Made by a program: the position numbers and the translations under genes
NCBI GenBank assembly: GCA_964498605.1
Contig: CAZCHK010000007.1
Location: 1 to 58,423 of the forward strand
Source of the DNA: JBGQAS01 sp964498605
GTDB lineage: Bacteria > Chloroflexota > Anaerolineae > Anaerolineales > Anaerolineaceae
DNA length: 58,423 bases
Direction: 5' to 3'
In this document: one piece after another, positions 17,066 to 25,277 of the stretch
Layout of the letters: each line of letters starts with the position of its first letter
Position numbering within the stretch: the first letter of the stretch is position 1
The notes under the pieces: model-generated
Databases searched by the model: none
Seen by the model: the letters and a program-made list of their open reading frames with translations, nothing else
What the model was told of the DNA's origin: nothing

Positions 17066-18832
17066 TCACATCGCTTCTGGGGCTGTGATGCCCAGTAAAG
17101 CCAAACTATTTCCAATCGCCTGCTTAGCAGCAGCAACCAGCCTTAACCGAACATTTCGCTTCCGTTCATCTGCCTTTAAAACCGGGCACTGAGTGTAAAA
17201 ATTATTGAAAGCTTTAGCTAAATTGTACGATAAATTTGCAATTTCGAGAGGTCTCAAATCCTTCGCTGCCCGTTGCACATCTTCCGGGAACCTGGCAATG
17301 AGATTGATCAAATCAAATTCCGCTTCTGTCAGTTGGTAGTCAGGTTTCATGCTGACTGGCAGTGATTTTCCAACTTTTTGCATGATGCTGTTTGCTCTAA
17401 CGTATGCATATTGAATATAAGGAGCAGCTTGCCCGTTGATGTCCATGGCAGAGTCCCAGTCGAACGTAACAATCTTTGTATTGTCTCGCGATAGAATTGG
17501 GTACTTTATCGCTCCTACTGCTACAGCCTGCGCGATCCTGTTCTTCTCCTCCGAGGGAAGGTCGGGGTTTTTTTCCTCCACGATATATCTGGCTCTGGCA
17601 GTGGCTTCTCGAATGAGGTCCTCAAGCAAGACCACAGTTCCATCCCTGGACGCCATCGTGACATTTCCAGGAAGATTGACCAATTCATAAGGAACGTGCT
17701 GACATTTTTTAGCGATTTCGTATCCAGCGATTTCCAGTGTTTTGAATACCTGCGTAAAGTGGAGCGATTGTCTGACATCCACAACATACAGGGATTTAAC
17801 CAGATCCGGGTAATCATTAAATTTTCTAAGGACAAGAGCCAAGTCCTCCGTGGCATATAAAGCGGTTCCGTCAGAACGCAGGACTACCATCACTCGAAAG
17901 GTTTCATTTTTTAGTCCCAGCAATTCGTCAATCTTTACCACAACTGCTGCATCAGGTCTCTCATCGCTGGCAATATTTCTTTCAATAAGCTTTTGGACAA
18001 ATGCTTTGCCCTCATTTTCCACCATGCTATTGAAGTAATAGCGATCAAAACGAATACCCAATAAGTCATAAATATGGTTAAAACCATCTAAAGACCATTG
18101 ACGCGTTTTTTCCCAAAGGTTGACGATCTCGGGTTCGCGCCTGTCCCATTTGGTATACAACGCTCGAATTTCCGCTTCAAACTCAGGGTTCTCCTCAAGT
18201 CGTTTTACTGCTTCCGCGTATAGATCCCCCATCCAGCGTGTCGTGTCTTTGGCAGGTTCTTCCCCACTGTGATATTTCTGATAATTCCAAAGCCAAGTCA
18301 TCACGTGCAGCCCGATATCACCAGGATAATTGGCTCTGACAACCTCGTAACCGCTGAAATCTAGTATTCGCGATAGTACGTCGCCAAGAATTGCGCTACG
18401 TAGATGTCCCACATGAAAAGCTTTGTGCGTGTTGGGATGAGAATACTCTACCATGATGAGCTGGTTCAACCTTGGTCCTCTGCCAAAATCAACTCCGTCC
18501 CCGATTGCGGAATCCAGTACTTTTTGCACGAAGACCTCAGAAGAAAAATAAAAATTCAAATAACCATGGACTGCTTTGACATCCTGAATACCTGGCGGAA
18601 GATTGATGTATTCCACAAGCTCAATTGCCAATTTATTTGCCCATTCTTTTACATTACCCTTCTTTTCTTGCCTGACTTCCTCAGCAGCCACTTCGAACAT
18701 CGATGTTGATATACCCCAATGGCCAGAAAAAGGTATCCAAACCCATCTTATGCTCTTCACAGGAATGTTGTTTTGACGGCAATAATCAGAAATTTGTACT
18801 TCGAGAAGTGACTTTTCTTTTTCAAACATCAT
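17066..18832 (-). CDS. argS: Arginyl-tRNA synthetase
   Basis: 588 residues, normal length. Class I signature HPNTHKAFHVGHLRSAILGD (HVGH for HIGH), and MASRDGTVVLLEDL at the KMSKS-equivalent site, which is often degenerate in ArgRS. The DALR anticodon-binding domain forms the last 100 residues. Start MM at 18832/18829 without an obvious ribosome site. Lies downstream of the rpsT terminator and upstream of the cDPG synthetase homologue, with about 55 bases between. Confidence 0.95.
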   Translation of the reverse strand: MMFEKEKSLLEVQISDYCRQNNIPVKSIRWVWIPFSGHWGISTSMFEVAAEEVRQEKKGNVKEWANKLAIELVEYINLPPGIQDVKAVHGYLNFYFSSEVFVQKVLDSAIGDGVDFGRGPRLNQLIMVEYSHPNTHKAFHVGHLRSAILGDVLSRILDFSGYEVVRANYPGDIGLHVMTWLWNYQKYHSGEEPAKDTTRWMGDLYAEAVKRLEENPEFEAEIRALYTKWDRREPEIVNLWEKTRQWSLDGFNHIYDLLGIRFDRYYFNSMVENEGKAFVQKLIERNIASDERPDAAVVVKIDELLGLKNETFRVMVVLRSDGTALYATEDLALVLRKFNDYPDLVKSLYVVDVRQSLHFTQVFKTLEIAGYEIAKKCQHVPYELVNLPGNVTMASRDGTVVLLEDLIREATARARYIVEEKNPDLPSEEKNRIAQAVAVGAIKYPILSRDNTKIVTFDWDSAMDINGQAAPYIQYAYVRANSIMQKVGKSLPVSMKPDYQLTEAEFDLINLIARFPEDVQRAAKDLRPLEIANLSYNLAKAFNNFYTQCPVLKADERKRNVRLRLVAAAKQAIGNSLALLGITAPEAM

Positions 18833-18851
18833 TTGAGTCGATTTCTTGTAG

Positions 18852-18883
18852 TAGAAAATGGAAAACGGGAGAAATTACTCCCG
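18852..18883 (-). terminator. rpsT terminator
   Basis: Minus-strand CGGGAG-TAATTT-CTCCCG (18866-18883) followed by TTTTCCATTTTCT, about 45 bases after the rpsT stop and before argS. Confidence 0.75.
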
Positions 18884-18927
18884 CTGACCAATCATCGTTG
18901 TTGAACTTAGTTTTTGTTCTTACGTAA

Positions 18928-19194
18928 TTATTTTTGAGCGGAAGCAAAACGCTTTAATAAACGACTTTTCCGTCTTGCCGCGTTGTTTTTATGGAGCACT
19001 TTTTTTTGCGCGGCTTTATCAAGCGCTTCTATCGCCTGTTTCACTGCTGCTTCGGATGCTGCTTTATCACCACCTGCAATCGCAATATTCGCTTTCTGAA
19101 TATAAGTGCGAGTGCTGCTGCGATAAATTCTATTGTGAATCCGCCGTTTTTCATTTTGCCGGTTTCTTTTCATTTGTGATTTGATATTTGCCAA
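18928..19194 (-). CDS. rpsT: Small ribosomal subunit protein bS20
   Basis: 88 residues, the normal S20 length, from a TTG start at 19194 preceded by GGAGG with six bases spacing. The sequence LANIKSQMKRNRQNEKRRIHNRIYRSSTRT is typical; the C-terminal part has ALDKAAQKKVLHKNNAARRKSRLLKR. The frame stays open upstream into the insertion sequence, but that extension has no ribosomal-protein similarity. Binds 16S rRNA early in 30S assembly. Monocistronic, with its own promoter and terminator. Confidence 0.95.
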   Translation of the reverse strand: MANIKSQMKRNRQNEKRRIHNRIYRSSTRTYIQKANIAIAGGDKAASEAAVKQAIEALDKAAQKKVLHKNNAARRKSRLLKRFASAQK

Positions 19195-19232
19195 CTTATT
19201 CCTCCAAATGTCTTTCTTGTTTGCGACTGCAA

Positions 19233-19261
19233 ATTTTACCCGACTGTTGAAAAACTGTCCA
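19233..19261 (-). promoter_or_regulatory. rpsT promoter
   Basis: Minus strand TGGACA (19256-19261), a 17-base spacer, and TAAAAT (19233-19238): both 5 of 6 to the sigma-70 consensus. It lies between the insertion sequence and rpsT and is intact, so the insertion did not separate rpsT from its promoter. Confidence 0.75.
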
Positions 19262-19284
19262 GAGAGAAAAACTGCCCGGATTAC

Positions 19285-19309
19285 TGAACTGCACTCCAAA
19301 AGTTGGACA
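19285..19309 (+). repeat. IS left inverted repeat
   Basis: 25 bases starting TGAACTGCACTCC and ending AGTTGGACA; about 17 of 25 positions match the right repeat, so the ends have drifted. Confidence 0.8.
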
Positions 19310-19333
19310 TCACCAACAGAAAGGAGTGCAGTT
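19287..19333 (+). promoter_or_regulatory. Translation-masking hairpin at the IS left end
   Basis: AACTGCACTCC (19287-19297) pairs perfectly with GGAGTGCAGTT (19323-19333), with a nested GTTGG/CCAAC stem in the loop. The right arm contains the GGAG ribosome site of OrfA (ATG 19337), so transcripts reading in from outside would hide it. Confidence 0.7.
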
Positions 19334-19336
19334 TTT

Positions 19337-19827
19337 ATGGCAAAATACAGCAAGAAAGAGAAAGAAGCAGCGATAAAAGCGGTAGAGGCAGGCGAAAGTA
19401 TTTCAGAAATAGCCAGACAATATCAAATCAGTCCATCTGTGCTGAAATAGGAAGTAGGGAGCTGTCACGAGCATGGGGAGCACAAGCTCAAAAGTTATGC
19501 CTATGGTTGGCCAGCAGAACAGAAATATGAAGTATTGAAATATGTGCAGGAAAACCATTTATCCAGTTATGAAACAGGGATGCAATTTGGGATCAGTGGA
19601 TCATCCACCGTCAGGCAATGGGAGAAAAGATATTTGGAAAACGGGATTGAGGGGTTACAAGGCAAAAAGAAGGGTAGAAAGCCAAGAGTGCTGAAGCCAA
19701 AACCACCCAAAACCAGGGAGGAAGAGCTGCTGAAGCGGATTGAAGACCTGGAAATAGAAAACGAATACCTAAAAAAAAGAACGCCTTGGTTGCAGAGCGG
19801 GAAAAGCGCGAAAGCGGGAACAGATAG
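19337..19827 (+). pseudogene. IS150-like OrfA, interrupted
   Basis: Starts MAKYSKKEKEAAIKAVEAGE with the helix-turn-helix ISEIARQYQISPSVLK, then an in-frame TAG at 19448-19450. Reading on, the same frame gives the second helix-turn-helix (SSYETGMQFGISGSSTVRQWEKRY) and the leucine-zipper-like EELLKRIEDLEIENEYLKK. At the A8 run 19771-19778 the frame is lost: the expected NALVAEREKRESGNR ending continues in another frame to TAG 19825-19827, consistent with loss of one A. Two lesions therefore separate it from a working protein. Confidence 0.8.
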
Positions 19828-20672
19828 CTGTTATCTCTGAACCGAGGCAAAAATACCCATTGAGGAAGCTCCTGATAACAGCCAAACTTCCCAGGAGCAG
19901 CTATTACTATCATCCAGGCCATCTGCGGGAACCTGATAAGCTTAGTGATGAGCAAGAAGCAATAAAACATATCTGTGTGGAGCATAAAGGCCGCTATGGA
20001 TACCGCCGGGTCACACTAGAGCTGCGCCACAGAGGTTTTCAAACCAACCATAAACTGGTCATGAAGCTGATGAAGCAGGCTCATCTCACCTGAATGTTGA
20101 GGGAAAAGAAGTACCACTCCTATCGAGGTGAACTAGGCAAGATTGCCCCTAACCTTTTAAAGCGTGATTTCAGAGCTGAGAGACCGAATTCAAAATGGAC
20201 CACCGATATCACAGAATTCAAGCTATTGGGGCAGAAGCTCTATCTATCTCCCATCATGGACTTGTTCAACGGGGAGATTATCAGCTATACGCTTTCAAGT
20301 AGCCCAGGTTTCCACCAGGTTACTGAAATGCTCAAGAATGCCTTCCAAAAGATCCCTGATCACGGCCGGCTCTTTCTTCATTCAGATCAGGGCTGGCAAT
20401 ACCAGATGCGACCCTATCAAAAGATGCTGAAAGACAAGGGTATCCAGCAAAGTATGTCCAGAAAAGGGAATTGTTATGACAACACTGTCATGGAAAACTT
20501 CTTTGGCATTCTCAAATCTGAGTTCTATCACAATCAGAAGTTTTCCTCGCTTGATCAATTCAAAACGAATCTTTCTGAGTATCTGGATTGCTATAACAAC
20601 CAAAGGATTATGGTTAAACTAGAAGGACTGAGTCCTGTTCAATTCCGAACTCAGTCCTTCACGTCTACTTAA
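19773..20672 (+). pseudogene. IS150-like OrfB DDE transposase, interrupted
   Basis: The frame opens after a TAA at 19770 and runs to 20672, overlapping OrfA's end as usual for a -1 frameshifted OrfAB. HTH_21-like KYPLRKLLITAKLPRSSYYYH is followed by GRYGYRRVTLEL, then an in-frame TGA at 20091-20093 after QAHLT. Past it the integrase core is intact: KWTTDITEF (first Asp), HSDQGWQYQ (second Asp), and MSRKGNCYDNTVMENFFGILK (Glu and the following Lys). A single stop therefore inactivates it. Confidence 0.85.
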
Positions 20673-20676
20673 CTGT

Positions 20677-20701
20677 TGTTCAACTAATGAGGTGCACTAC
20701 A
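20677..20701 (-). repeat. IS right inverted repeat
   Basis: 25 bases, plus strand TGTTCAACTAATGAGGTGCAC..., the imperfect inverse of the left end. It begins four bases after the OrfB stop. Confidence 0.75.
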
Positions 20702-20705
20702 TCAT

Positions 20706-20719
20706 TCCGGCCAGTTTTT
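20706..20719 (-). terminator. pgk terminator, first half (split by the IS)
   Basis: On the minus strand AAAAACTG-G-CCGGA lies just after the pgk stop. Its complement, TCCGG-G-CAGTTTTT, is at 19267-19280 on the far side of the insertion sequence. Rejoined, they give a 13-bp stem with one mismatch and a terminal T run, a standard terminator. The insertion occupies the loop. Confidence 0.65.
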
Positions 20720-20727
20720 TGAAAAAA

Positions 20728-21903
20728 TTACTTGTCCTGAAGAGCTGCCAATCCGGGCAAGATCAATCCTTCGAGCATTTCCAGCGAAGCCCCACCTCCA
20801 GTGGAAATATGCGTAATCTTTTCCGCGATACCTGACTGCTTGACTGCCGCTACAGATTCACCACCACCGATGATACTGACCGCGTTCGAATCCGCTACCG
20901 CCTTCGCAATGGCAAATGTGCCTTCAGCAAATCTTGGGAATTCGAATACACCCATGGGACCATTCCAAACAATCGTGCCAGCATCTTTGATCACTTCGGA
21001 GTACCTGGCTATTGTTTCAGGTCCAATATCCAGAATTCTCCAGCCTTCTGGCACATTACCGGTCTGAACAACTTTCTTTTGAGCTCCCACATCAAATTTA
21101 TCAGCCAGAGCCATATCGACCGGAAGGTGCAGTTTTTTACCCGCAATAGCAAGAATCTCCTCAGCGATTGTTATCGCGTCTTCCTCAAACAAGGAATCCG
21201 CGATTTCCATGCCTTTGGCCTTGAAGAAAGTATTTGCCATCCCGCCTCCGATCAGAACAAGGTCAGCTTTCGTCAGCAAGTTTTTGATGACTCCAATTTT
21301 GTCGCTGATCTTTGCTCCGCCGAGAATTGCAACAAAAGGTCGCTTGGGATTGGCGATAGCTTCACCAAGGTATTTAATCTCTTTTTCCATTAGAAAACCC
21401 GCCACTCCTGGAATGATCCTGGCAATACCTTCCGTTGATGCGTGCGCCCTATGCGCAGTTCCAAAAGCATCATTCACAAAGTAATCAGCCAGTCCAGCCA
21501 GCTCACGAGCCATGGCAGGATCGTTCTTTTCTTCCCCGACATGAAAACGCGTATTTTCAAGTACCAGGATTTGACCTGCAGCCAATCGGGCTGCTGCGGT
21601 TTTCGCACTCTCGCCTATGCAATTATCCGAGAAAAGCACAGGTCTGCCGGTGATTCGTTCCAAATGCTCAGCCACAGGTTTTAAAGTGTAAGCGGGGTCT
21701 GGTTCCCCTTTTGGGCGGCCAAGATGGGATGCGAGTATGACGGCGGCTCCTTTATCCAGAAGATAATTAATGGTTGGAAGAGCAGCTTGTATCCTGGTAT
21801 CATCACCCACCATCCCCTCTTTTAAGGGAACATTGAAATCCACTCTTACCAGTACTTTCTTCCCATTTACATCGATGTCACGTATTGTCTTTTTGGCGAA
21901 CAT
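20728..21903 (-). CDS. pgk: Phosphoglycerate kinase
   Basis: 391 residues, standard length. Transfers phosphate from 1,3-bisphosphoglycerate to ADP. Seen: VLVRVDFNVPL at the N-terminus, SHLGRPKGEPD, NDAFGTAHRAHAST, LGGAKISDKIGV, GGGMANTF, WNGPMGVFE and the C-terminal GGGESVAAV...STGGGASLEMLEG. ATG 21903 is preceded by GGAGG with good spacing. Downstream of gap with a hairpin between, and upstream of rpsT. Confidence 0.97.
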   Translation of the reverse strand: MFAKKTIRDIDVNGKKVLVRVDFNVPLKEGMVGDDTRIQAALPTINYLLDKGAAVILASHLGRPKGEPDPAYTLKPVAEHLERITGRPVLFSDNCIGESAKTAAARLAAGQILVLENTRFHVGEEKNDPAMARELAGLADYFVNDAFGTAHRAHASTEGIARIIPGVAGFLMEKEIKYLGEAIANPKRPFVAILGGAKISDKIGVIKNLLTKADLVLIGGGMANTFFKAKGMEIADSLFEEDAITIAEEILAIAGKKLHLPVDMALADKFDVGAQKKVVQTGNVPEGWRILDIGPETIARYSEVIKDAGTIVWNGPMGVFEFPRFAEGTFAIAKAVADSNAVSIIGGGESVAAVKQSGIAEKITHISTGGGASLEMLEGLILPGLAALQDK

Positions 21904-21916
21904 GGTTCCTCCGTAA

Positions 21917-21962
21917 AAAAATATTGGATGCCTAATCTATTGGGTAAAGATCATGCATCCAA
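21917..21962 (-). terminator. Hairpin with T-run between gap and pgk
   Basis: Minus strand TTGGATGC (21955-21962), 23-base loop, GCATCCAA (21924-21931), then TATTTTTTT, ending just before the pgk ribosome site. It probably reduces or tunes read-through from gap to pgk. Confidence 0.65.
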
Positions 21963-21981
21963 TCATTGTCACACCGTAATT

Positions 21982-23037
21982 TTATAGCTTTGCAGCGACC
22001 ATTGAAGCCAGGTCAGCTGTTCTGCAAGAATAACCCCACTCATTATCATACCAGGCGACCACCTTCACTAAATTACCACCCATCACCATGTTGGATGGCA
22101 GATCGACAATGGAAGAACGTGAGTCATGTTTGAAATCAGTCGAAACCAGGGGCTCTCCATACTCCCCATTGGTCACACCTAGAATTCCTTTTAATGCTGT
22201 CTGGGAAGCCTCTCTGAATGCTGCATTTATTTCTTCTTTGGAGGTACTCTTCTCAACAGTGGCAACAAAATCAACGATAGAAACTGTTGGGGACGGAACA
22301 CGCAGCGCGTAACCGTCGAACTTACCTTTGAGCTCCGGAATGACAAGCGCGATAGCTTTCGCGGCACCTGTTGTCGTCGGGATGATGTTCAAACCTGCCG
22401 CCCTTGAGCGGCGAATTTCTTTTTTATGCCCCTGATCAAGAATCACCTGATCGTTCGTATAAGAATGAATCGTTGTCATCACAGCATTCAGGATTTTGTA
22501 TTTATCATGAACCACTTTGGCTGCGGGAGCCAAGCAGTTCGTTGTGCATGACGCATTCGAAATAACATGATGCGTCGCGGGGTCATACATGGAGTCATTT
22601 ACACCCAACACGATGGTTATGTCTTCATTTTTTGCGGGTGCAGTGATGATGACCTTTTTTGCACCGCCTTTCTGCATATGGATATTTGCGCCAGGTTTAT
22701 TCTTAGTTGGGTCTCCAATTGCGTCCGTGAAAATACCGGTAGATTCAATGACGATGTCAACACCCATGTCAGCCCACTTAAGCATTGATGGATCCTTCTG
22801 CGAGAAAACGTTTACGCCTTGCCCATCAACCACCAAATTTGAGCCTTCTACAATAACCTCTTTTTCCCAAATGCCATATGTGGAATCATATTTGAGTAAA
22901 TGTGCGTTTTGTTTCGCGTCAAAAAGGTCATTGACTGCAACGACTTCAAGGTCATCAGGATGCCGTTCAATAATCGTCTTATAAACCAGACGTCCAATAC
23001 GACCAAAACCATTGATACCAACTTTTACTTTTGACAT
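21982..23037 (-). CDS. gap: Glyceraldehyde-3-phosphate dehydrogenase
   Basis: 351 residues. Oxidises glyceraldehyde 3-phosphate to 1,3-bisphosphoglycerate with NAD. Rossmann start VGINGFGRIGRLVYK, active-site SNASCTTNCLAP, then the catalytic His region and RVPSPTVSIVDFVA, WYDNEWGYSCR near the end. GGAGG lies eight bases before the ATG. Pairs with pgk downstream; both could take up glyceraldehyde 3-phosphate from the microcompartment aldolase encoded 3 kb away. Confidence 0.97.
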   Translation of the reverse strand: MSKVKVGINGFGRIGRLVYKTIIERHPDDLEVVAVNDLFDAKQNAHLLKYDSTYGIWEKEVIVEGSNLVVDGQGVNVFSQKDPSMLKWADMGVDIVIESTGIFTDAIGDPTKNKPGANIHMQKGGAKKVIITAPAKNEDITIVLGVNDSMYDPATHHVISNASCTTNCLAPAAKVVHDKYKILNAVMTTIHSYTNDQVILDQGHKKEIRRSRAAGLNIIPTTTGAAKAIALVIPELKGKFDGYALRVPSPTVSIVDFVATVEKSTSKEEINAAFREASQTALKGILGVTNGEYGEPLVSTDFKHDSRSSIVDLPSNMVMGGNLVKVVAWYDNEWGYSCRTADLASMVAAKL

Positions 23038-23084
23038 AGTTCATCCTCCAAAATTTCACAAAATTTTACCACGGGAAGCGTGAT

Positions 23085-24446
23085 TCATGCCTTTTCTTTT
23101 TTAAGTTCCTGCCTGGGGCTGAGTGGACCAGTTTTCTCTAAATATAAATCCATAACTGTATTTGCCAGCTTGACCTTATCGTGATGCCAGGGATTGTTGT
23201 TATCGATAAGATTAGATTGATAAACCTGATAATGCTGGTTGAGTTGATCCGTGGCTTTTACCCATTCCACATCCTTAGATAACGTTCCCTTGAATTCATT
23301 ATTGGTGATAACCACATCAAACAAATAGTGCCCAAGGTGTTTTTCTATCGCGCTGACATGGTCTTCACAGGAATAACCATCAGTTTCTCCAACCTGTGTC
23401 GCGACATTACAAACAAAGAATTTCATTGCTTTACTGGCGCGAATCGCTTGAACCAAATTCGGAACAAGCAGCGGCGGGAGTATACTCGTGAAAAGGCTGC
23501 CTGGTCCAATGATGATCAGGTCAGCACTTAGGATTGCCTGCAATGCTGGTGGAAATGCTTCAGGGTTATTGGGTTCCAGCCATACTCGTTTTATCTTTCC
23601 ACCGGCGACCGGGATTAAGCTTTCTCCTTCTATTTTGATATCATTTCTTTCACCGGTTTTTTGAACAACCGCCACCAAACGAACATTATGCAATGTGGCA
23701 GGTAAAACCTTTCCGTGAATTGCGAGCACCCTCCCTGATTCAGCTACTGCCTCTTCAAAACTACCGGTGATTTCCGTCAATGCCGTGATTAACAGGTTTC
23801 CAAGGGAGTGTCCATTCAAACCTGCGGTTTCAGCGAATCGATACTGAAAAATCTGCGAGATTAATTCCTCATCATCCGATAACGCGGCAAGGCAATTGCG
23901 GATGTCACCGGGAGGTAAAATGCCAATGTTTTTTCGTATCTCTCCTGACGAACCTCCATCATCTGCGACTGTGACAATTGCAGTAATATTGTTTGTGTGC
24001 GCTTTCAATCCTCTCAGGAGCATCGATAATCCATTGCCTCCTCCAATAGCAACAATTTTTGGTCCCCTTTCCTTTCGAGAATATCTGGAAATTTTATCCA
24101 CGACCGCTGTGCCTGGTTTCACAAATGGTTTAAGAAGCGCTCGATTCAATCCCCATATTCCCAAACCAATGCATAAAATGCCAGTCAAACCATAGATAAC
24201 GCCACGTAAAAATCGGTTCAAGCCTTGCAATCCAATCGCTCTCATAAAAGGTACGAAAATCGAATCTGGAGCGACATTACGGTAGATATCAACTAAAACG
24301 ACAGCAATCCCTAAACCGACAATAGTGGTTCCAATGATGATCAAGAGGATCCACCTTTTCACGCCAATACCTGGAATTAACCAGCGTAACTCCCTTCTTA
24401 GTGTTACCCATAAATTCGTTTTTCTTTGTTTTCGTGGTTCAGACAT
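23085..24446 (-). CDS. yvcK: YvcK/CofD-like gluconeogenesis factor with N-terminal membrane anchor
   Basis: 453 residues, about 120-130 more than Bacillus YvcK. The extra N-terminus carries two hydrophobic helices (WILLIIIGTTIVGLGIAVVLVDI and GLTGILCIGLGIWGLNRALL). The core then reads KIVAIGGGNGLSMLLRGLK, VTVADDGGSSGEIR, GDIRNCLAALSDDE, LNGHSLGNLLITAL, and PGSLFTSILPPLLVPN. YvcK proteins bind UDP-sugars and are needed for growth on gluconeogenic carbon and for cell-wall synthesis. The anchored form is known in Chloroflexi and some others. Own promoter just upstream. Confidence 0.88.
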   Translation of the reverse strand: MSEPRKQRKTNLWVTLRRELRWLIPGIGVKRWILLIIIGTTIVGLGIAVVLVDIYRNVAPDSIFVPFMRAIGLQGLNRFLRGVIYGLTGILCIGLGIWGLNRALLKPFVKPGTAVVDKISRYSRKERGPKIVAIGGGNGLSMLLRGLKAHTNNITAIVTVADDGGSSGEIRKNIGILPPGDIRNCLAALSDDEELISQIFQYRFAETAGLNGHSLGNLLITALTEITGSFEEAVAESGRVLAIHGKVLPATLHNVRLVAVVQKTGERNDIKIEGESLIPVAGGKIKRVWLEPNNPEAFPPALQAILSADLIIIGPGSLFTSILPPLLVPNLVQAIRASKAMKFFVCNVATQVGETDGYSCEDHVSAIEKHLGHYLFDVVITNNEFKGTLSKDVEWVKATDQLNQHYQVYQSNLIDNNNPWHHDKVKLANTVMDLYLEKTGPLSPRQELKKEKA

Positions 24447-24453
24447 TTGTGTG

Positions 24454-24489
24454 AATATAATCTCGTTTCAGATTAACGTCAATCTGAAA
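24454..24489 (-). promoter_or_regulatory. yvcK promoter with an overlapping palindrome
   Basis: Minus strand TTGACG (24477-24482), 17-base spacer, TATATT (24454-24459), then only seven bases to the ATG, so the transcript is probably leaderless. A perfect 9-bp inverted repeat TTTCAGATT...AATCTGAAA (24466-24489) covers the -35, an arrangement expected for a repressor site. Confidence 0.65.
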
Positions 24490-24494
24490 TTATT

Positions 24495-25235
24495 TCAGGA
24501 CCGTGTCAAACGCATCGTGTATCGATAGCGGTCACCTCGGTATAGTATTTTGACAAATTCAACAGCCTTGCGCTTCTGTGACCACAGTACTCTTTCATTC
24601 AAGAGCATGGGCTTAGTGGGCTCTACCTGCAATAACTGCGCTTCTTCAGCGGTTGGAAGAGTGACTTCCAATGTTTCATCCGCAGCCCACGGGATGATGT
24701 GCAGCTTCTCCTGTAGGATCAAGTACAAGGATCCTCCCCGCTCCAGCTCTTCCTGCGTGATATCCTCATTCGGACCCAACACTACATAGGATGTTTGCAA
24801 ACCGATTGGAAGATCATCCCCGAGCCGAATACGCTTGATCATCAGAACCTTGTTTTCCGGTTGAATGTCAAGCAGCTGCCGAATCTTCTGTGGTGGCGTT
24901 TCGTAACGCATCAGAAGGATCTTTTGACCAGGTTTCATTCCTCTCTTAACAAGATCCTCAGAAAAGGAAGTCAATTCAAGGATGCCTTTTTGTAATTTTT
25001 GCGGCATCACAAAGGTGCCCCGACCTTGTTCTCGAAATAAAAGTCCCTCTCGAACCAAGGAGTCAATGGCCTGCCGAATTGTTGGTCTACTGACCTTGTA
25101 GGTGTTTTCGAGGTCACGCTCGGAAGGAATACAAGCTTTCGCCCCCCATTCCCCTGAGCTGATTTTTTTTCTCAGGATATCTGCCAGTTGATAGTATTTG
25201 GGTAAACCGCTGTATGGATCAATCACACTTGACAT
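24495..25235 (-). CDS. GntR-family (HutC/UTRA) regulator of the microcompartment operon
   Basis: 246 residues. N-terminal winged helix: YYQLADILRKKISSGEW...IPSERDLENTYKVSRPTIRQAIDSLVREGLLFREQGRGTFV (about 14-78). The rest is a UTRA ligand-binding domain (KRGMKPGQKILLMRYETPP... LMIKRIRLGDDLPIGLQTSYV), which in relatives binds small metabolites, often sugar phosphates. Divergent from the rpiB-like gene across 95 bases that hold a matching HutC-type operator, so it very likely represses the microcompartment operon and itself. AAGGA precedes the ATG at 25235. Confidence 0.88.
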   Translation of the reverse strand: MSSVIDPYSGLPKYYQLADILRKKISSGEWGAKACIPSERDLENTYKVSRPTIRQAIDSLVREGLLFREQGRGTFVMPQKLQKGILELTSFSEDLVKRGMKPGQKILLMRYETPPQKIRQLLDIQPENKVLMIKRIRLGDDLPIGLQTSYVVLGPNEDITQEELERGGSLYLILQEKLHIIPWAADETLEVTLPTAEEAQLLQVEPTKPMLLNERVLWSQKRKAVEFVKILYRGDRYRYTMRLTRS

Positions 25236-25257
25236 GTCATTTTCCTTGTGATATTAT
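25229..25257 (+). promoter_or_regulatory. Main promoter of the microcompartment operon
   Basis: TTGACA (25229-25234, 6 of 6), a 17-base spacer and TATTAT (25252-25257, 5 of 6) with an extended -10 TGA. Expected start site about 25264, giving a leader of about 67 bases. The -35 overlaps the gntR start codon on the other strand. Confidence 0.75.
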
Positions 25258-25277
25258 AATGACGTAATGTTGTAATG

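Larger units (their letters stand above)
19285..20701 (+). mobile_element. Degenerate IS3-family (IS150-like) insertion sequence
   Basis: About 1.42 kb between imperfect 25-bp inverted repeats beginning TGAACTGCACTCC (left) and, as reverse complement on the right, TGTAGTGCACCTC, both ending near AGTTG(G/A)ACA. It encodes an OrfA with helix-turn-helix domains and an OrfB DDE integrase in a frame offset typical of IS3 elements. Both are broken by stops. No clean target duplication touches the ends; a 3-base ATT at 19280-19282 and 20704-20706 is the best candidate if two extra bases per end belong to the element. It sits within the pgk terminator hairpin. Confidence 0.85.

Noticed and set aside
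19195..19353. Upstream extension of rpsT into the insertion sequence
   Set aside because: S20 is complete at 88 residues from a TTG with a GGAGG site, and the extension has no similarity to the family.
20091..20093. TGA in OrfB as a recoded Trp or Cys codon
   Set aside because: OrfA also has a TAG and a frame loss, and other genes in the window show no internal TGA, so decay is simpler.
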